Shown: positions 1 to 9,456 of the stretch, piece by piece
How the letters are laid out: the number at the start of each line of letters is the position of its first letter
Position numbering within the stretch: the stretch's first letter is position 1
NCBI GenBank assembly: GCA_947463325.1
Contig: CANHQT010000008.1
Location: 20,116-84,115 of the forward strand
Direction of reading: 5' to 3'
From: Sphingomonadaceae bacterium
Lineage (GTDB): Bacteria > Pseudomonadota > Alphaproteobacteria > Sphingomonadales > Sphingomonadaceae
Length of the DNA stretch: 64,000 bases
Notes under the pieces: model-generated
What the model was told of the DNA's origin: nothing
Database searches by the model: none
What the model saw: only the letters and a program-made list of their open reading frames with translations
Made by a program: the position numbers and the translations under genes

Positions 1-884
1 CGCGTCGATGCCGGAGAGAGCAGCTCGCCTCGCGCCAGCCGCGCCAGAGCGTCAACGATGGCCGATGGCGCAGCGCCATCCTCCGGATCAGCGAGATAGC
101 GGCGTAGCGCCTCCTGCCTCAAGGACAGCGGCAGTTGCTCGCGTGCAGCTTGGAAACTGCGGGCAACCGAATAGCGCTGCTGCCATTCAAGGCCGGCAAT
201 GCGGCTTTGAAGCAGCCGCTCGCCCGGGCCGAAACGGATGCGGCCCAATCGGTTGCGCTCGATGAATGACCGCACCGCCTCCGGCCCGCCGGCATGGCGG
301 AGCAGGCTGTCATTGGCGGTATTGTCGCTGCCGGTGATGGCAAGCTCGAGCAGAGAGGCAACGCTTTCCTCAACTGCGCCTTCGCGCTGCACACGCGATG
401 ACAAGGGCTGGTGAAACAGAGTCAGATCGTCGGGGGTGATGCGCACCCGGTCTTCGAGCCGCGCTTGTCCGCGATCGATCCGGTCAAGCATCGCCAGCGC
501 CACCCAAAGTTTGGAGACGCTTTGTTGCGGGAAAAACTCGTCGCCGCGCCGCGCGATCGCCCAGTCCCCGTCAATCCGGCGAACGGCAATGCCGGTGCGC
601 CCGGGGAAAGTACGCCACAGGTCGTGGATCGTCGCTTCAAGGCCTGGTGGCGGACGATTGACGCCTGCATCAGGCAGCGCCTGCACCTGCGGCGCAGGCG
701 CGCTAGCTTGCGGAAGCGGCTGCGGGCTCCAGGGCCGGTCGCCCGGCCCGCTGGCCGGCGAAGCGGTGCGCGGTTCAGGCACTGCTCCTGCACAACCGGA
801 AAGCATGAGCCCTGCCGTAACGATTGCGGTTGCCGCTTTTGCGAATCGAACCCGAGAAACTGTGCCCTGCATGAACATACTCAT
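1..884 (-). CDS. Class A beta-lactamase-like serine hydrolase, lipoprotein (partial, runs off window start)
   Basis: This is the N-terminal part of a secreted serine hydrolase of the class A beta-lactamase fold; the C-terminus lies beyond base 1. Reading the minus strand from the ATG at 884 gives a signal peptide ending in a lipobox (LMLSGC), a Pro/Ala-rich linker, then the SxxK active-site motif as SVSK and further on the SDN motif (GSDNTAND). Two more in-frame ATGs at 878 and 872 are possible starts. An omega-loop ExxLN motif is not obvious after SDN; GERLLQ is the closest match, so hydrolysis of beta-lactams is uncertain and a related serine hydrolase is possible. The KTG motif would fall outside the window. 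It is divergent from the acyl-CoA dehydrogenase at 995. Confidence 0.75.
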   Translation of the reverse strand, partial: MSMFMQGTVSRVRFAKAATAIVTAGLMLSGCAGAVPEPRTASPASGPGDRPWSPQPLPQASAPAPQVQALPDAGVNRPPPGLEATIHDLWRTFPGRTGIAVRRIDGDWAIARRGDEFFPQQSVSKLWVALAMLDRIDRGQARLEDRVRITPDDLTLFHQPLSSRVQREGAVEESVASLLELAITGSDNTANDSLLRHAGGPEAVRSFIERNRLGRIRFGPGERLLQSRIAGLEWQQRYSVARSFQAAREQLPLSLRQEALRRYLADPEDGAAPSAIVDALARLARGELLSPAST

Positions 885-994
885 GCTGTTGAAGTGCATA
901 CGAAACCTAGCGCATCCGCGATGAACGATTCTTGAAGTGCGACGAAGCGTTGCAACCGGAGCGCTATGGCGGCAGCTTGCGCACCAAAAGGGGG

Positions 995-2176
995 ATGAGC
1001 ATGACCCAATTCGACGAATGGCGGACACGCTCGCCATATTATGACGAGAGCCACGAAGCGCTGGCGATGAGCGTTCGCCGCTTCGTCGAACGGGAAATCG
1101 CGCCACATATCGACCAGTGGGAACAGGACGGCGAATTGCCGCGCGATCTCCACCGCAAGGCGGCAGAGGCAGGTGTTATCGGCCTGCGCTATCCCGAAGC
1201 CTATGGCGGGCATAGCGAGGGGTTCGACATATTCCATACGCTGGTGCTGACTGAAGAGCTGGCGGCGGTCGGCGCGGGCGGGCTTTCCGCATCGCTGATG
1301 ACCCACGGCATCGGCCTGCCGCCGGTGCTGGCGCTGGGATCGGAGGAATTGAAGCAACGCATCGCCCCGCCGGTGTTGGCGGGGGAGAAGATCATAGCAC
1401 TCGGCATCACCGAACCCGGTGGCGGATCGGACGTCGCGGCGCTTGCCACCAGCGCGCGGCGCGACGGCGACCATTATGTCGTCAACGGGTCGAAGATGTT
1501 CATCACCTCCGGCATGCGCGCCGACTGGCTGACCTGCGCGGTGCGTACCGGCGGCGAAGGTGCCGGCGGCATATCGCTGCTGCTGATCGAAATGGACGCC
1601 CCCGGCGTCACCCGCACCCGGCTCGACAAGATGGGCTGGCGCTGTTCGGACACGGCGGCGATCCATTTCAGCGACGTGCGTGTGCCCGCGGCCCATTTGA
1701 TCGGGCCGGAAAATGGCGGCTTCATCGGCATCATGCGCAATTTCAACAGCGAACGGCTCGGCATGGCGATGGGCTGCTGCGCCTACGCCCGCGTCGCGCT
1801 GGCAGAGGCCGCCGCCTGGGCGCAGGAACGGCGCACCTTCGGAAAGCAGCTCGTCGGCCACCAGTCGATCCGCATCAAGCTCGCCGATATGGCCCGGCAG
1901 ATTGACGCAACCCAGGCCTGGGTCGACCTGTGCGCCTGGCAGGTGAAGGAAGGCCGCGACCGCCCGGCCGACTTCGCAATGCTCAAGGTGCAGGCAACCC
2001 GCATGCTCGAACATGTCGCACGCGAAGCCGCGCAGATATTGGGCGGCGCCAGCTACATCACCGGCAGCAAGGTCGAACGCATCTACCGCGAGGTCCGCGT
2101 CAACGCGATCGGCGGCGGATCTGAGGAAATCATGCTCGACCTCGCCGGCCGCCAGCTGTTCGGAGGGACGCGCTAG
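995..2176 (+). CDS. Acyl-CoA dehydrogenase
   Basis: This FAD-dependent enzyme should introduce the alpha-beta double bond into an acyl-CoA thioester. The 393-residue protein has the three-part family layout: an N-terminal helical domain, a central beta domain with the FAD/substrate signature (ITEPGGGSD, then FITSG), and a C-terminal helical domain with the RRTFGKQL and GGGSEEIM motifs. The position that carries the catalytic Glu in medium-chain enzymes (YEGT) reads IGGG here, so the base is probably at the alternative site used by isovaleryl-CoA-type enzymes. A purine-rich AAAAGGGGG lies just before the ATG at 995; the ATG at 1001 is better spaced and equally possible. The 3' end overlaps convergent nadB by 4 bases. 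Substrate is unknown. Confidence 0.9.
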   Translation: MSMTQFDEWRTRSPYYDESHEALAMSVRRFVEREIAPHIDQWEQDGELPRDLHRKAAEAGVIGLRYPEAYGGHSEGFDIFHTLVLTEELAAVGAGGLSASLMTHGIGLPPVLALGSEELKQRIAPPVLAGEKIIALGITEPGGGSDVAALATSARRDGDHYVVNGSKMFITSGMRADWLTCAVRTGGEGAGGISLLLIEMDAPGVTRTRLDKMGWRCSDTAAIHFSDVRVPAAHLIGPENGGFIGIMRNFNSERLGMAMGCCAYARVALAEAAAWAQERRTFGKQLVGHQSIRIKLADMARQIDATQAWVDLCAWQVKEGRDRPADFAMLKVQATRMLEHVAREAAQILGGASYITGSKVERIYREVRVNAIGGGSEEIMLDLAGRQLFGGTR

Positions 2177-3765
2177 GGCGCCAGCACCGTGTCCCGCGCT
2201 TCAGTGAGCATATCGGGATAGTCGGTGGTGTAATGGAGGCCCCGGCTTTCCTTGCGCGAGAGAGCGGAGCGGACGATCAGCCGCGCGACCTCGAGCAGGT
2301 TGCGGAGCTCGATCAGGTCGGGCGTGACGCGGAAATGGCCGTAATAATCGTCCACCTCCTGCGCGAGCAGGTTGACGCGATGCATCGCGCGTTCGAGCCG
2401 CTTGGTGGTGCGCACGATGCCGACATAGTCCCACATGAAACGGCGGATCTCGCGCCAATTGTGCTGGACGATCACTTCCTCGTCAGGCTCTGTCACCCGG
2501 CTTTCGTCCCAGGCGCGGATCGGCGGCGGGGCGGGGAGATCGTCCCAGCGGGCGATGATGTCACGCGCCGCCGCCTCGCCATAAACGAAACATTCGAGCA
2601 GCGAGTTGGACGCGAGGCGATTGGCCCCGTGGAGCCCCGTCATCGTCACCTCGCCAGCGGCATAGAGGCCCGGTAGGTCGGTGCGCCCCGCCCCGTCCAC
2701 CATCACCCCGCCGCAGGTATAATGCTGGGCCGGCACCACCGGGATCGGCTCGCGCGTGATGTCGATGCCCAGCCCCAGCAGCTTGTCATGGATGTTGGGG
2801 AAATGGCCGCGCACAAAATCCGCGTCCATGTGGCTGATGTCGAGGTGCACGAAATCGAGACCGTAGCGCTTGATCTCCGCATCGATCGCGCGGGCGACGA
2901 CATCGCGCGGCGCCAGCTCCAGCCGCGGGTCGTAATATTGCATGAAATGGCTGCCGGTCTGCGGGTTGACCAGCTTGCCGCCCTCGCCGCGCACCGCCTC
3001 GGTGATCAGGAAATTCTTGACCTCGAGATTGTAGAGGCAGGTCGGGTGAAACTGCATGAATTCCATGTTGGACACGCGGCACCCCGCGCGCCAGGCCATG
3101 GCAATGCCATCCCCCGTCGCACCGCGCGGCGCGGTCGAAAACAGATAGGTGCGCCCTGCCCCGCCGGTCGCCAGCACGGTCGCCCGCGCGGTCAGCGTCT
3201 CCACCCGCTGGGTCGCACGATTGTAGGCATATAGGCCCCACACATTGCCCGCACCCGAATAGGTTTCGCCATGCCGCCCGGTGATGAGGTCGATGCCGAC
3301 CATATCGGGCTGGAGCGTGATATTGGGGTGCGCCGCCGCTGCCTTTTCCAGCGCGCGCTGCACCGCCGCGCCGGTTGCGTCATCGACATGGACGATACGG
3401 CGGTGCGAATGGCCGCCCTCGCGCGTCAGATGCCAGCGTTCGCCGAGCGAGAGATCGCCGCCGTTGAACGGAACACCGAGCGCCGCCAGCCGCTCGATCG
3501 CCGCCGGCGCATTTTCGACCACGAACTCGACCACATCGCGCCGGTTGAGCCCGGCACCGGCGACCATCGTGTCCTCGATATGATTGTCGAAATTGTCGCC
3601 CGCATCGAGCACCGCGGCGATCCCGCCCTGCGCCCAGGCCGTCGATCCGTCGGACAGATGCCCCTTGGCGAGCACCAGCACCCGGCAATGTTCGGCCAGC
3701 GTCAGCGCCGCAGTCAGCCCGGCGGCACCGGACCCGATGACGATAACGTCGTGGTCAGGGTTCAC
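2173..3765 (-). CDS. nadB: L-aspartate oxidase
   Basis: NadB oxidises L-aspartate to iminoaspartate, the first step of de novo NAD synthesis, in the cytoplasm. The 530-residue length is typical. The sequence shows the N-terminal FAD-binding GSGAAGL at about 11-17, the STAWAQGG segment, the HxxTCGGV motif of the succinate dehydrogenase/fumarate reductase flavoprotein family and the C-terminal LYAAGEVT...GANRLASNSLLE block. The start is GTG, and its GTGA overlaps the stop of the upstream ABC ATPase, so the two are translationally coupled. The partner quinolinate synthase (NadA) is not in this window. Confidence 0.95.
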   Translation of the reverse strand: MNPDHDVIVIGSGAAGLTAALTLAEHCRVLVLAKGHLSDGSTAWAQGGIAAVLDAGDNFDNHIEDTMVAGAGLNRRDVVEFVVENAPAAIERLAALGVPFNGGDLSLGERWHLTREGGHSHRRIVHVDDATGAAVQRALEKAAAAHPNITLQPDMVGIDLITGRHGETYSGAGNVWGLYAYNRATQRVETLTARATVLATGGAGRTYLFSTAPRGATGDGIAMAWRAGCRVSNMEFMQFHPTCLYNLEVKNFLITEAVRGEGGKLVNPQTGSHFMQYYDPRLELAPRDVVARAIDAEIKRYGLDFVHLDISHMDADFVRGHFPNIHDKLLGLGIDITREPIPVVPAQHYTCGGVMVDGAGRTDLPGLYAAGEVTMTGLHGANRLASNSLLECFVYGEAAARDIIARWDDLPAPPPIRAWDESRVTEPDEEVIVQHNWREIRRFMWDYVGIVRTTKRLERAMHRVNLLAQEVDDYYGHFRVTPDLIELRNLLEVARLIVRSALSRKESRGLHYTTDYPDMLTEARDTVLAP

Positions 3766-4682
3766 GCCGCCGCCCGGGTGAGCTGGACGAACACATCCTC
3801 GAGGTCGGCTTCGCGGGTCGAGACATCGACGATGGCGAGGCCCGCGGCAGCCGCAGCGGCCAGCACATCGCCTGCGTTGGCGCGATCCTTATTGTAGCTG
3901 ATCGTCACCTCGCGCGGGCCGGTCTGCTCGACCTTCTCGAAACTGCCATGGTCGGGGAGCGCGGAGATATCTGCGCCCAGCGTCAGCACCACCGCCTTTT
4001 CCCGCGCCATGCCGACCAGCTCGCGCGTCGGCTTGTCGGCGATCAACTTGCCATGGTTGATGATGGCGATGCGATCGCACAATTGCTCGGCTTCCTCGAG
4101 ATAATGGGTGGTCAGCACCACCGTCACGCCCTCGCGGTTCAATTGCCGGACATAGGCCCAGAGCTGTTCGCGCAGATCGATGTCGACGCCCGCAGTCGGT
4201 TCATCGAGCACGATGATCGGCGGCGAATGGACCAGCGCCTTGGCGACCAGCAGGCGGCGCTTCATGCCGCCGGAGAGCGTGCGGGCATAAGCATCGCGCT
4301 TGTCAGACAGGCCGACCGCGGCGAGCAACTCGTCACTACGCCGCTTGCCCTTGGCCACGCCATAGAGGCCGGCGACCAGTTCGAGCGTCTCGAACGGGGT
4401 GAAAAAAGGATCGAACACGATCTCCTGCGGGACGATACCGATCGATGCCTTGGCATTGCGCGGATGCTCATCGATGTCGAAGCCCCAGATCGCGGCACGC
4501 CCCGATGTCTTGCGCACCATGCCGGACAGGATGTTGATCAGCGTCGATTTGCCCGCGCCATTGGGGCCGAGCAGGCCATAGATTCCGCCGCGCGGCACAT
4601 CCAACGTCACACCGTCGAGTGCACGCTTGCCGCCGGCATAGACTTTGGTGAGGGCATCAATGGCGATCGCGATATCGGTCAT
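3762..4682 (-). CDS. ABC transporter ATP-binding protein (ABC-2 type)
   Basis: This is a single cytoplasmic ABC ATPase of 306 residues. Walker A is GPNGAGKST at 39-47, the signature LSGGM is at 136-140, Walker B VLDEP is at 158-162, and the H-loop reads LTTHYLEEAEQLCDR. The architecture matches ATPases that drive ABC-2 exporters (DrrA/CcmA-like), with a C-terminal regulatory extension of about 80 residues. No permease gene is adjacent, so its membrane partner must be elsewhere. I chose the ATG at 4682 because the homology to ABC ATPases begins there; longer readings upstream have no family signature. It overlaps nadB by GTGA. Substrate cannot be told from the sequence. Confidence 0.9.
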   Translation of the reverse strand: MTDIAIAIDALTKVYAGGKRALDGVTLDVPRGGIYGLLGPNGAGKSTLINILSGMVRKTSGRAAIWGFDIDEHPRNAKASIGIVPQEIVFDPFFTPFETLELVAGLYGVAKGKRRSDELLAAVGLSDKRDAYARTLSGGMKRRLLVAKALVHSPPIIVLDEPTAGVDIDLREQLWAYVRQLNREGVTVVLTTHYLEEAEQLCDRIAIINHGKLIADKPTRELVGMAREKAVVLTLGADISALPDHGSFEKVEQTGPREVTISYNKDRANAGDVLAAAAAAGLAIVDVSTREADLEDVFVQLTRAAA

Positions 4683-4799
4683 GAAAGGCGGCTTAAAGCA
4701 TTTTTCCGTCACGAGGAAACACCCCCTGATGCTGTAAATGCAATCTTTACCATGACCCCTAACTTTAGATGGAGATGTGCTGGAGTATGTCCGATCTCG

Positions 4800-5363
4800 A
4801 TGGGGACCAGACCATTCATAACCAAGGTGGCGTGCGCGCTTGTCGCGGGGCTGGCGTTTGCCGCCACCGCTCCTGCATCCGCAAACCAGACGCAGGGGCC
4901 GACTGGCACCAACCAGGGTGAAGCCAAGACAATCGTGCTTCGCCCGCTTTCCTTCTTCCGCGTCCAGGATCTCAACTTCGGAAACATCATACCGGGCACC
5001 ACCGCAGGTGTGGTGCGCATCCTGCCAGACGGTACGCGAACCACCACCGGCGGCGTTCGGGTGGTCGGATCGACGCATCAGCCAGCCCGATTCGCCGGCA
5101 TGGGCAGCTTCAACCAGCAGGTACTGATTTCGGTTTCCGCCAACTCGATCCAGCTGACCGGGCCCGGCGCGCCGATGACCGTTTCGCAATTCGAGATCGG
5201 GTCCGCGCCGACAGTCATCCTGTCAACGACGCCGCTTCGTTTCCGGATCAACACAACCAACGGCCAGTTCAATTTCCCGGTAGGCGCACGACTTGCGGTC
5301 GGCGCCAATCAGGCGCCCGGCGTCTACACCGGAACATTCGCGATCACACTGAACTATCAGTAG
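4800..5363 (+). CDS. DUF4402 domain-containing secreted protein (first of a tandem pair)
   Basis: This is an exported protein of 187 residues. It starts with a clear signal peptide (hydrophobic run followed by APASANQ) and then a single DUF4402 domain, whose hallmarks here are the N-terminal DLNFGNIIPGTTAG strand and the C-terminal GVYTGTFAITLNYQ end. DUF4402 proteins are beta-rich and are often found near fimbrial or surface-structure genes; their function is not well defined. I chose the ATG at 4800 because it gives a standard signal peptide; an in-frame ATG at 4752 would add 16 residues. The next gene is a paralogue. Confidence 0.85.
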   Translation: MGTRPFITKVACALVAGLAFAATAPASANQTQGPTGTNQGEAKTIVLRPLSFFRVQDLNFGNIIPGTTAGVVRILPDGTRTTTGGVRVVGSTHQPARFAGMGSFNQQVLISVSANSIQLTGPGAPMTVSQFEIGSAPTVILSTTPLRFRINTTNGQFNFPVGARLAVGANQAPGVYTGTFAITLNYQ

Positions 5364-5470
5364 CCCGCCTCTCGCCAGCCCCATGCCGGTTGGCCGCGAT
5401 GAAATAACGAACGCGGCATTTACCAATCTTCACCAACTGATGGTGACGCTTAGCCATTATACACGGCAGC

Positions 5471-5983
5471 GTGACCAGACTGACCATCGCCCCCTTGTCT
5501 GCCATTGCGCTGCTTGCGGCAACGCTGGCCGCCACGCCTGTTGCCGCCGCGACGGATGACGCGCGCGGGCGCGCAACTGTGCTGCGACAGATCAGCATCG
5601 TGCGGACTGGGGATCTCGATTTCGGGACCATTTTGCGCGGAACGACAGCCGGCCGGGTGGTGATCAACGCGAACACGGGCGCACGCACTGTCTCGGGCGG
5701 TGTCTCGGTCGCGGGCGGCACGCCGCGCCGCGCGACCTTCACCATCACCGGCACGCCCAACCGCGTCGTCACCATCCGCCTGACGCCACTCACCACTACG
5801 CTCACCAACGGCAATGGCGGCACAATGCTGGTCAACACCTTCACGCTCAACGGATCGAACAACCGTAGTCTCGGCTCTACCGGCACGATTGCACTGGGCG
5901 TTGGCGCCCGGCTCAATGTCGGCGCCAATCAGGCAGACGGCAACTACACCGGCACTTTCACACTGACCGTCAACTACCAGTAG
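5471..5983 (+). CDS. DUF4402 domain-containing secreted protein (second of a tandem pair)
   Basis: This 170-residue exported protein is a paralogue of the gene at 4800. It begins at a GTG, has a signal peptide ending near TPVAAAT, and shares the DUF4402 landmarks LDFGTILRGTTAGRV near the N-terminus, VGARLNVGANQA, and a YTGTFTLTVNYQ C-terminus. No fimbrial usher or chaperone gene is near, so a pilin-like role is only a guess. The ribosome-binding site in front of the GTG is weak. Confidence 0.85.
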   Translation: MTRLTIAPLSAIALLAATLAATPVAAATDDARGRATVLRQISIVRTGDLDFGTILRGTTAGRVVINANTGARTVSGGVSVAGGTPRRATFTITGTPNRVVTIRLTPLTTTLTNGNGGTMLVNTFTLNGSNNRSLGSTGTIALGVGARLNVGANQADGNYTGTFTLTVNYQ

Positions 5984-6033
5984 GGCCTTTCTGGCAATTG
6001 CCCGCGGCATAAGCTGCTGCTAACGGCCTCGGC

Positions 6034-6252
6034 ATGATCGCACCGCCCGAAACCACCCGCACCGATAGTCTGCGCGTTTCCTGCATGGGCGCGAGCGATG
6101 TGCCCGGTGACGGCCTCGGCCACCCTCGCGTGTGGCTGCAGATTGATCCCGATGTCGGCTTTGTCGATTGCGGCTATTGCGACCGGCGCTTCATTCTCAA
6201 TGGCGGCCCGGCTGACATTGATCACGATCAGGCCCATTCAGCCAAGCCTTGA
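6034..6252 (+). CDS. Zinc-finger domain-containing protein (zf-CHCC, NDUFS6-like)
   Basis: This small protein of 72 residues has the C-H-C-C zinc-ligand arrangement: Cys in RVSCMG, His in LGHPRVWL, then CGYC, followed by DRRFIL. The family is the bacterial counterpart of the mitochondrial complex I accessory subunit NDUFS6. In alphaproteobacteria such proteins stand alone and probably associate with NADH dehydrogenase. It lies 53 bases upstream of tldD on the same strand. Confidence 0.85.
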   Translation: MIAPPETTRTDSLRVSCMGASDVPGDGLGHPRVWLQIDPDVGFVDCGYCDRRFILNGGPADIDHDQAHSAKP

Positions 6253-6305
6253 CCGGATAGCGCAGGGCTCTGGCGCTCGGCGCTTGTCTGCCCCATATCA
6301 GGCAC

Positions 6306-7751
6306 ATGATCATCTCCGCCGATCCCCGCAGCTTTCTTTATCGCCCTGGCGCACTCGATCCCGACGATGCCCGCCGCCTCACCGCAGAGGCGCTGCGCGA
6401 TGCCGAGGATGGCGAACTCTATCTGCAATATCGCGTCAGCGAATCTCTGGGGTTCGATGACGGGCATCTGAAAACCGCCGACTATTCGACCGATGCGGGA
6501 TTCGGCCTGCGCGCGGTATCCGGCGAAATGACCGGGTTTGCCCATTCGGGCGAAATCAGCGCGGATGCGATCCGCCGCTCGATGGCGACTCTGCGGCTGA
6601 TTGACCCGGCCAAGGGCGCACATGCCGCCCCGCCACAGCGCACCAACCGGCTGCTCTATCCCGATGCCAACCCGATCGAAACAGTGCCCTTCGCCGACAA
6701 GGTGGCGCTCTGTCAGGCCATCGATGCCGCCGCACGCGCGCGCGACCCGCGCGTGGTGCAGGTGTCGGCGAGCCTAGTCGGATCATGGAGCGTGGTCGAA
6801 ATCGTCCGCGCTGACGGCTTTGTCGCAACCGACGTCCGCCCGCTTGTCCGGCTCAACATCTCGATCGTGGTCGAGGAAAATGGACGTCGGGAAAGCGGCA
6901 GCTTCGGCATCGGCGGGCGACGCATGTATGATGACCTGTTCGCACCGGAAACCTGGAACCGCGGCATCGACAATGCTCTGGCACAGGCGCTCACCAACCT
7001 TGCCTCGGTCGATGCACCGGCAGGCGAAATGACCGTTCTGCTGGGCCCCGGCTGGCCCGGGATCCTCCTCCATGAAGCGGTCGGCCATGGCCTTGAGGGG
7101 GATTTCAACCGCAAGGGCACCAGCGCCTTTTCAGGCCGTATCGGCCAGCGCGTCGCTGCCCCCGGCGTCACCGTGATCGATGACGGCAGCCTTGCCAGCC
7201 CCGTCTCCGGCGGGCGGCGTGGCTCGCTTGCCATCGACGATGAGGGCACGCCGACGCGCGAAACAGTGCTCATCGAAGACGGCATCCTGCGCGGCTATAT
7301 GCAGGACCGGATGAACGCGCGGCTGATGGGTGTCGAACCCACCGGCAACGGCCGGCGTGAAAGCTATGCCCATGCGCCGATGCCGCGGATGACCAACACC
7401 TTCATGGCCAATGGTCATGACGATCCGGGCGAACTGCTCGCCCGGGTCAAGGACGGCATTTATGCCAAGAGCTTCGGCGGCGGACAGGTTGACATCGTCT
7501 CGGGCAAATTCACCTTCTCCTGTACCGAGGCATGGCGCGTGCGCGGCGGCAAGCTCGCCGAGCCAATCAAGGGCGCTACGCTGATCGGTGACGGCCCCAA
7601 TGTCCTCACCCGCGTCACCGGCATCGGCAACGACTTCGCGCTCGATGAAGGCATTGGCGTGTGCGGCAAGGGCGGTCAGGGCGTCCCCGCAGGTGTCGGC
7701 CAGCCGACCCTGCTGGTCGAAGGGATCACGGTCGGCGGCACGGCAGCCTGA
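6306..7751 (+). CDS. tldD: Metalloprotease TldD
   Basis: TldD is a peptidase that works with TldE/PmbA as a heterodimer cleaving unfolded or modified peptides. The 481-residue protein carries the zinc motif HEAVGH (His256, Glu257, His261) and the conserved C-terminal block with FTFSCTEAW, whose Cys completes metal binding, and the GKGGQG segment. The length matches the family. No pmbA/tldE is in the window. It may be cotranscribed with the zinc-finger gene upstream. Confidence 0.95.
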   Translation: MIISADPRSFLYRPGALDPDDARRLTAEALRDAEDGELYLQYRVSESLGFDDGHLKTADYSTDAGFGLRAVSGEMTGFAHSGEISADAIRRSMATLRLIDPAKGAHAAPPQRTNRLLYPDANPIETVPFADKVALCQAIDAAARARDPRVVQVSASLVGSWSVVEIVRADGFVATDVRPLVRLNISIVVEENGRRESGSFGIGGRRMYDDLFAPETWNRGIDNALAQALTNLASVDAPAGEMTVLLGPGWPGILLHEAVGHGLEGDFNRKGTSAFSGRIGQRVAAPGVTVIDDGSLASPVSGGRRGSLAIDDEGTPTRETVLIEDGILRGYMQDRMNARLMGVEPTGNGRRESYAHAPMPRMTNTFMANGHDDPGELLARVKDGIYAKSFGGGQVDIVSGKFTFSCTEAWRVRGGKLAEPIKGATLIGDGPNVLTRVTGIGNDFALDEGIGVCGKGGQGVPAGVGQPTLLVEGITVGGTAA

Positions 7752-7907
7752 GCGGCCAACTATAGGTCGAGGGCGTGACCCGTTCCGGGCAGCGTCCTGC
7801 CTTGTCATGTTGGAAAATCTTTGATGAGATGCGCCGATGTCGCCCGATTTTCTGGCCTGTCTGCGGCGCTCCGGCGCTCTCCGGTTCCGGCGCTGCTCCG
7901 CTCTCCA

Positions 7908-7952
7908 AAGTTTACATTTGGGGGTGGGGTATCGGTATAACTTTGTAAACTT
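7908..7952. promoter_or_regulatory. 9-bp inverted repeat overlapping a possible promoter
   Basis: AAGTTTACA (7908-7916) and TGTAAACTT (7944-7952) form a perfect 9-base inverted repeat with a 27-base spacer. The same stretch contains TTTACA (7911-7916) and TATAAC (7936-7941), 19 bases apart, which could be -35 and -10 boxes for the gene at 8002. The repeat could be an operator. The assignment is by eye only. Confidence 0.4.
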
Positions 7953-8001
7953 GGCGCCACCCTGACTGGCGGCAGGCGCGCATTTCTGACAACAAGCTCC
8001 C

Positions 8002-8211
8002 GTGGCCCTTGTCGAACTCGCCCGCTTTGCCAACTCACATGAGGCCGAACTGGCCAGGGGTCGGCTCGAATCCGCTGGCATTCACGCCTTCTGCTTCGAT
8101 AGCAGCATGAACATTGGTGAGGGCGTTGGCTTCCTTATTCCCGTGCGGCTGATGGTGCTGGATGAAGACCGGGGGGACGCACTGGCCATATTGGGTGATG
8201 CCCTGCCGTGA
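8002..8211 (+). CDS. DUF2007 domain-containing protein
   Basis: This is a 69-residue protein of the DUF2007 family (putative prokaryotic signal-transducing protein). The typical pattern is visible: ARFANSHEAELARGRLESAGI, followed by a second strand-rich half ending VLDEDRGDALAIL. The start is a GTG. The end overlaps the next gene by the four bases GTGA, so the two are coupled. Its exact role is unknown. Confidence 0.8.
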   Translation: MALVELARFANSHEAELARGRLESAGIHAFCFDSSMNIGEGVGFLIPVRLMVLDEDRGDALAILGDALP

Positions 8212-8912
8212 GGTTGCGCGTCGCCAGCTATAACATCCACAAGGCGGTGGGACTGGACGGACGGCGCGACCCCGAACGCATCCTCACCGTGCTCAAGGAA
8301 ATCGACGCCGATGTGATCGCGCTGCAAGAGGCCGACCGGCGCTTTGGCCGGCGGGAAACCTGCCTGCCGCTCGACATGATCGATGATCACGGCCTCTACC
8401 GCGCGGTCCAGCTCGACACCCGGCCGGACAGTATCGGCTGGCATGGCAATGCCCTGCTTGTGCGCAAGGGGGTGGAGGTGGTCGATGCCAGCGTGGTGCC
8501 GCTGCCGGTCATCGAACCGCGCGGCGCCGTCTGCGCGGACGTGATGGTCCATGGGGTGCGCCTGCGCGTGGTCGGGATGCATCTCGATATCTCGGGAATC
8601 CGGCGGCGGGGGCAGGTGCGCGCAGTGATCGGCCATGTCGCACAATGCGGCCCGCCTTGCGCCACGGTGTTGATGGGTGACCTCAACCAATGGAGCGTGG
8701 CGCGCGGTGCGATGCGCGAATTCGGTCATGCCTGGCAGCTGTTGAGTCCAGGCCGCAGCTTCCCCTCGCGCCGCCCCGTTGCGGGGCTGGACCGCATCAT
8801 CATCTGCGATCGGCTCCGTGCCGCCGATACGGGTGTGCACCATAGCGCGCTCGCCACGCGGGCGTCCGACCATCTGCCGGTATGGGCCGATCTGGTCGCA
8901 GCGACTGCCTGA
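8208..8912 (+). CDS. Endonuclease/exonuclease/phosphatase family protein
   Basis: This 234-residue protein has the Mg-dependent EEP fold shared by exonuclease III, DNase I and phospholipid phosphatases. Diagnostic segments are the N-terminal VASYNIHKAVG, the metal-binding Glu in ALQEAD, GDLNQW with catalytic Asp and Asn, and the C-terminal SDHLPVW with Asp-His. There is no signal peptide, so it is probably cytoplasmic. The start is a GTG overlapping the DUF2007 stop. Whether it acts on nucleic acid or on a phosphate ester of lipid or metabolite cannot be decided. Confidence 0.85.
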   Translation: MRLRVASYNIHKAVGLDGRRDPERILTVLKEIDADVIALQEADRRFGRRETCLPLDMIDDHGLYRAVQLDTRPDSIGWHGNALLVRKGVEVVDASVVPLPVIEPRGAVCADVMVHGVRLRVVGMHLDISGIRRRGQVRAVIGHVAQCGPPCATVLMGDLNQWSVARGAMREFGHAWQLLSPGRSFPSRRPVAGLDRIIICDRLRAADTGVHHSALATRASDHLPVWADLVAATA

Positions 8913-8971
8913 AAAACAGGCAGATCCTTTCGCGGTCGCACAATGAACGGGCGCATGCGCTGCCTGAATAA

Positions 8972-9403
<432 letters not shown>

Positions 9404-9456
9404 GCGCGCCTGCCGCAACCTGCCGCATGGGCAGCAAAAGCAAGGGGACTCAAGGA

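Noticed and set aside
881..2014. Long minus-strand open frame of 377 codons opposite the acyl-CoA dehydrogenase gene
   Set aside because: It is the antisense shadow of a gene with full family motifs, a common artefact of high-GC third positions.
3948..4799. N-terminal extension of the first DUF4402 reading frame upstream of 4800
   Set aside because: This part is antisense to the ABC ATPase gene, and only the start at 4800 yields a signal peptide joined to the DUF4402 domain.
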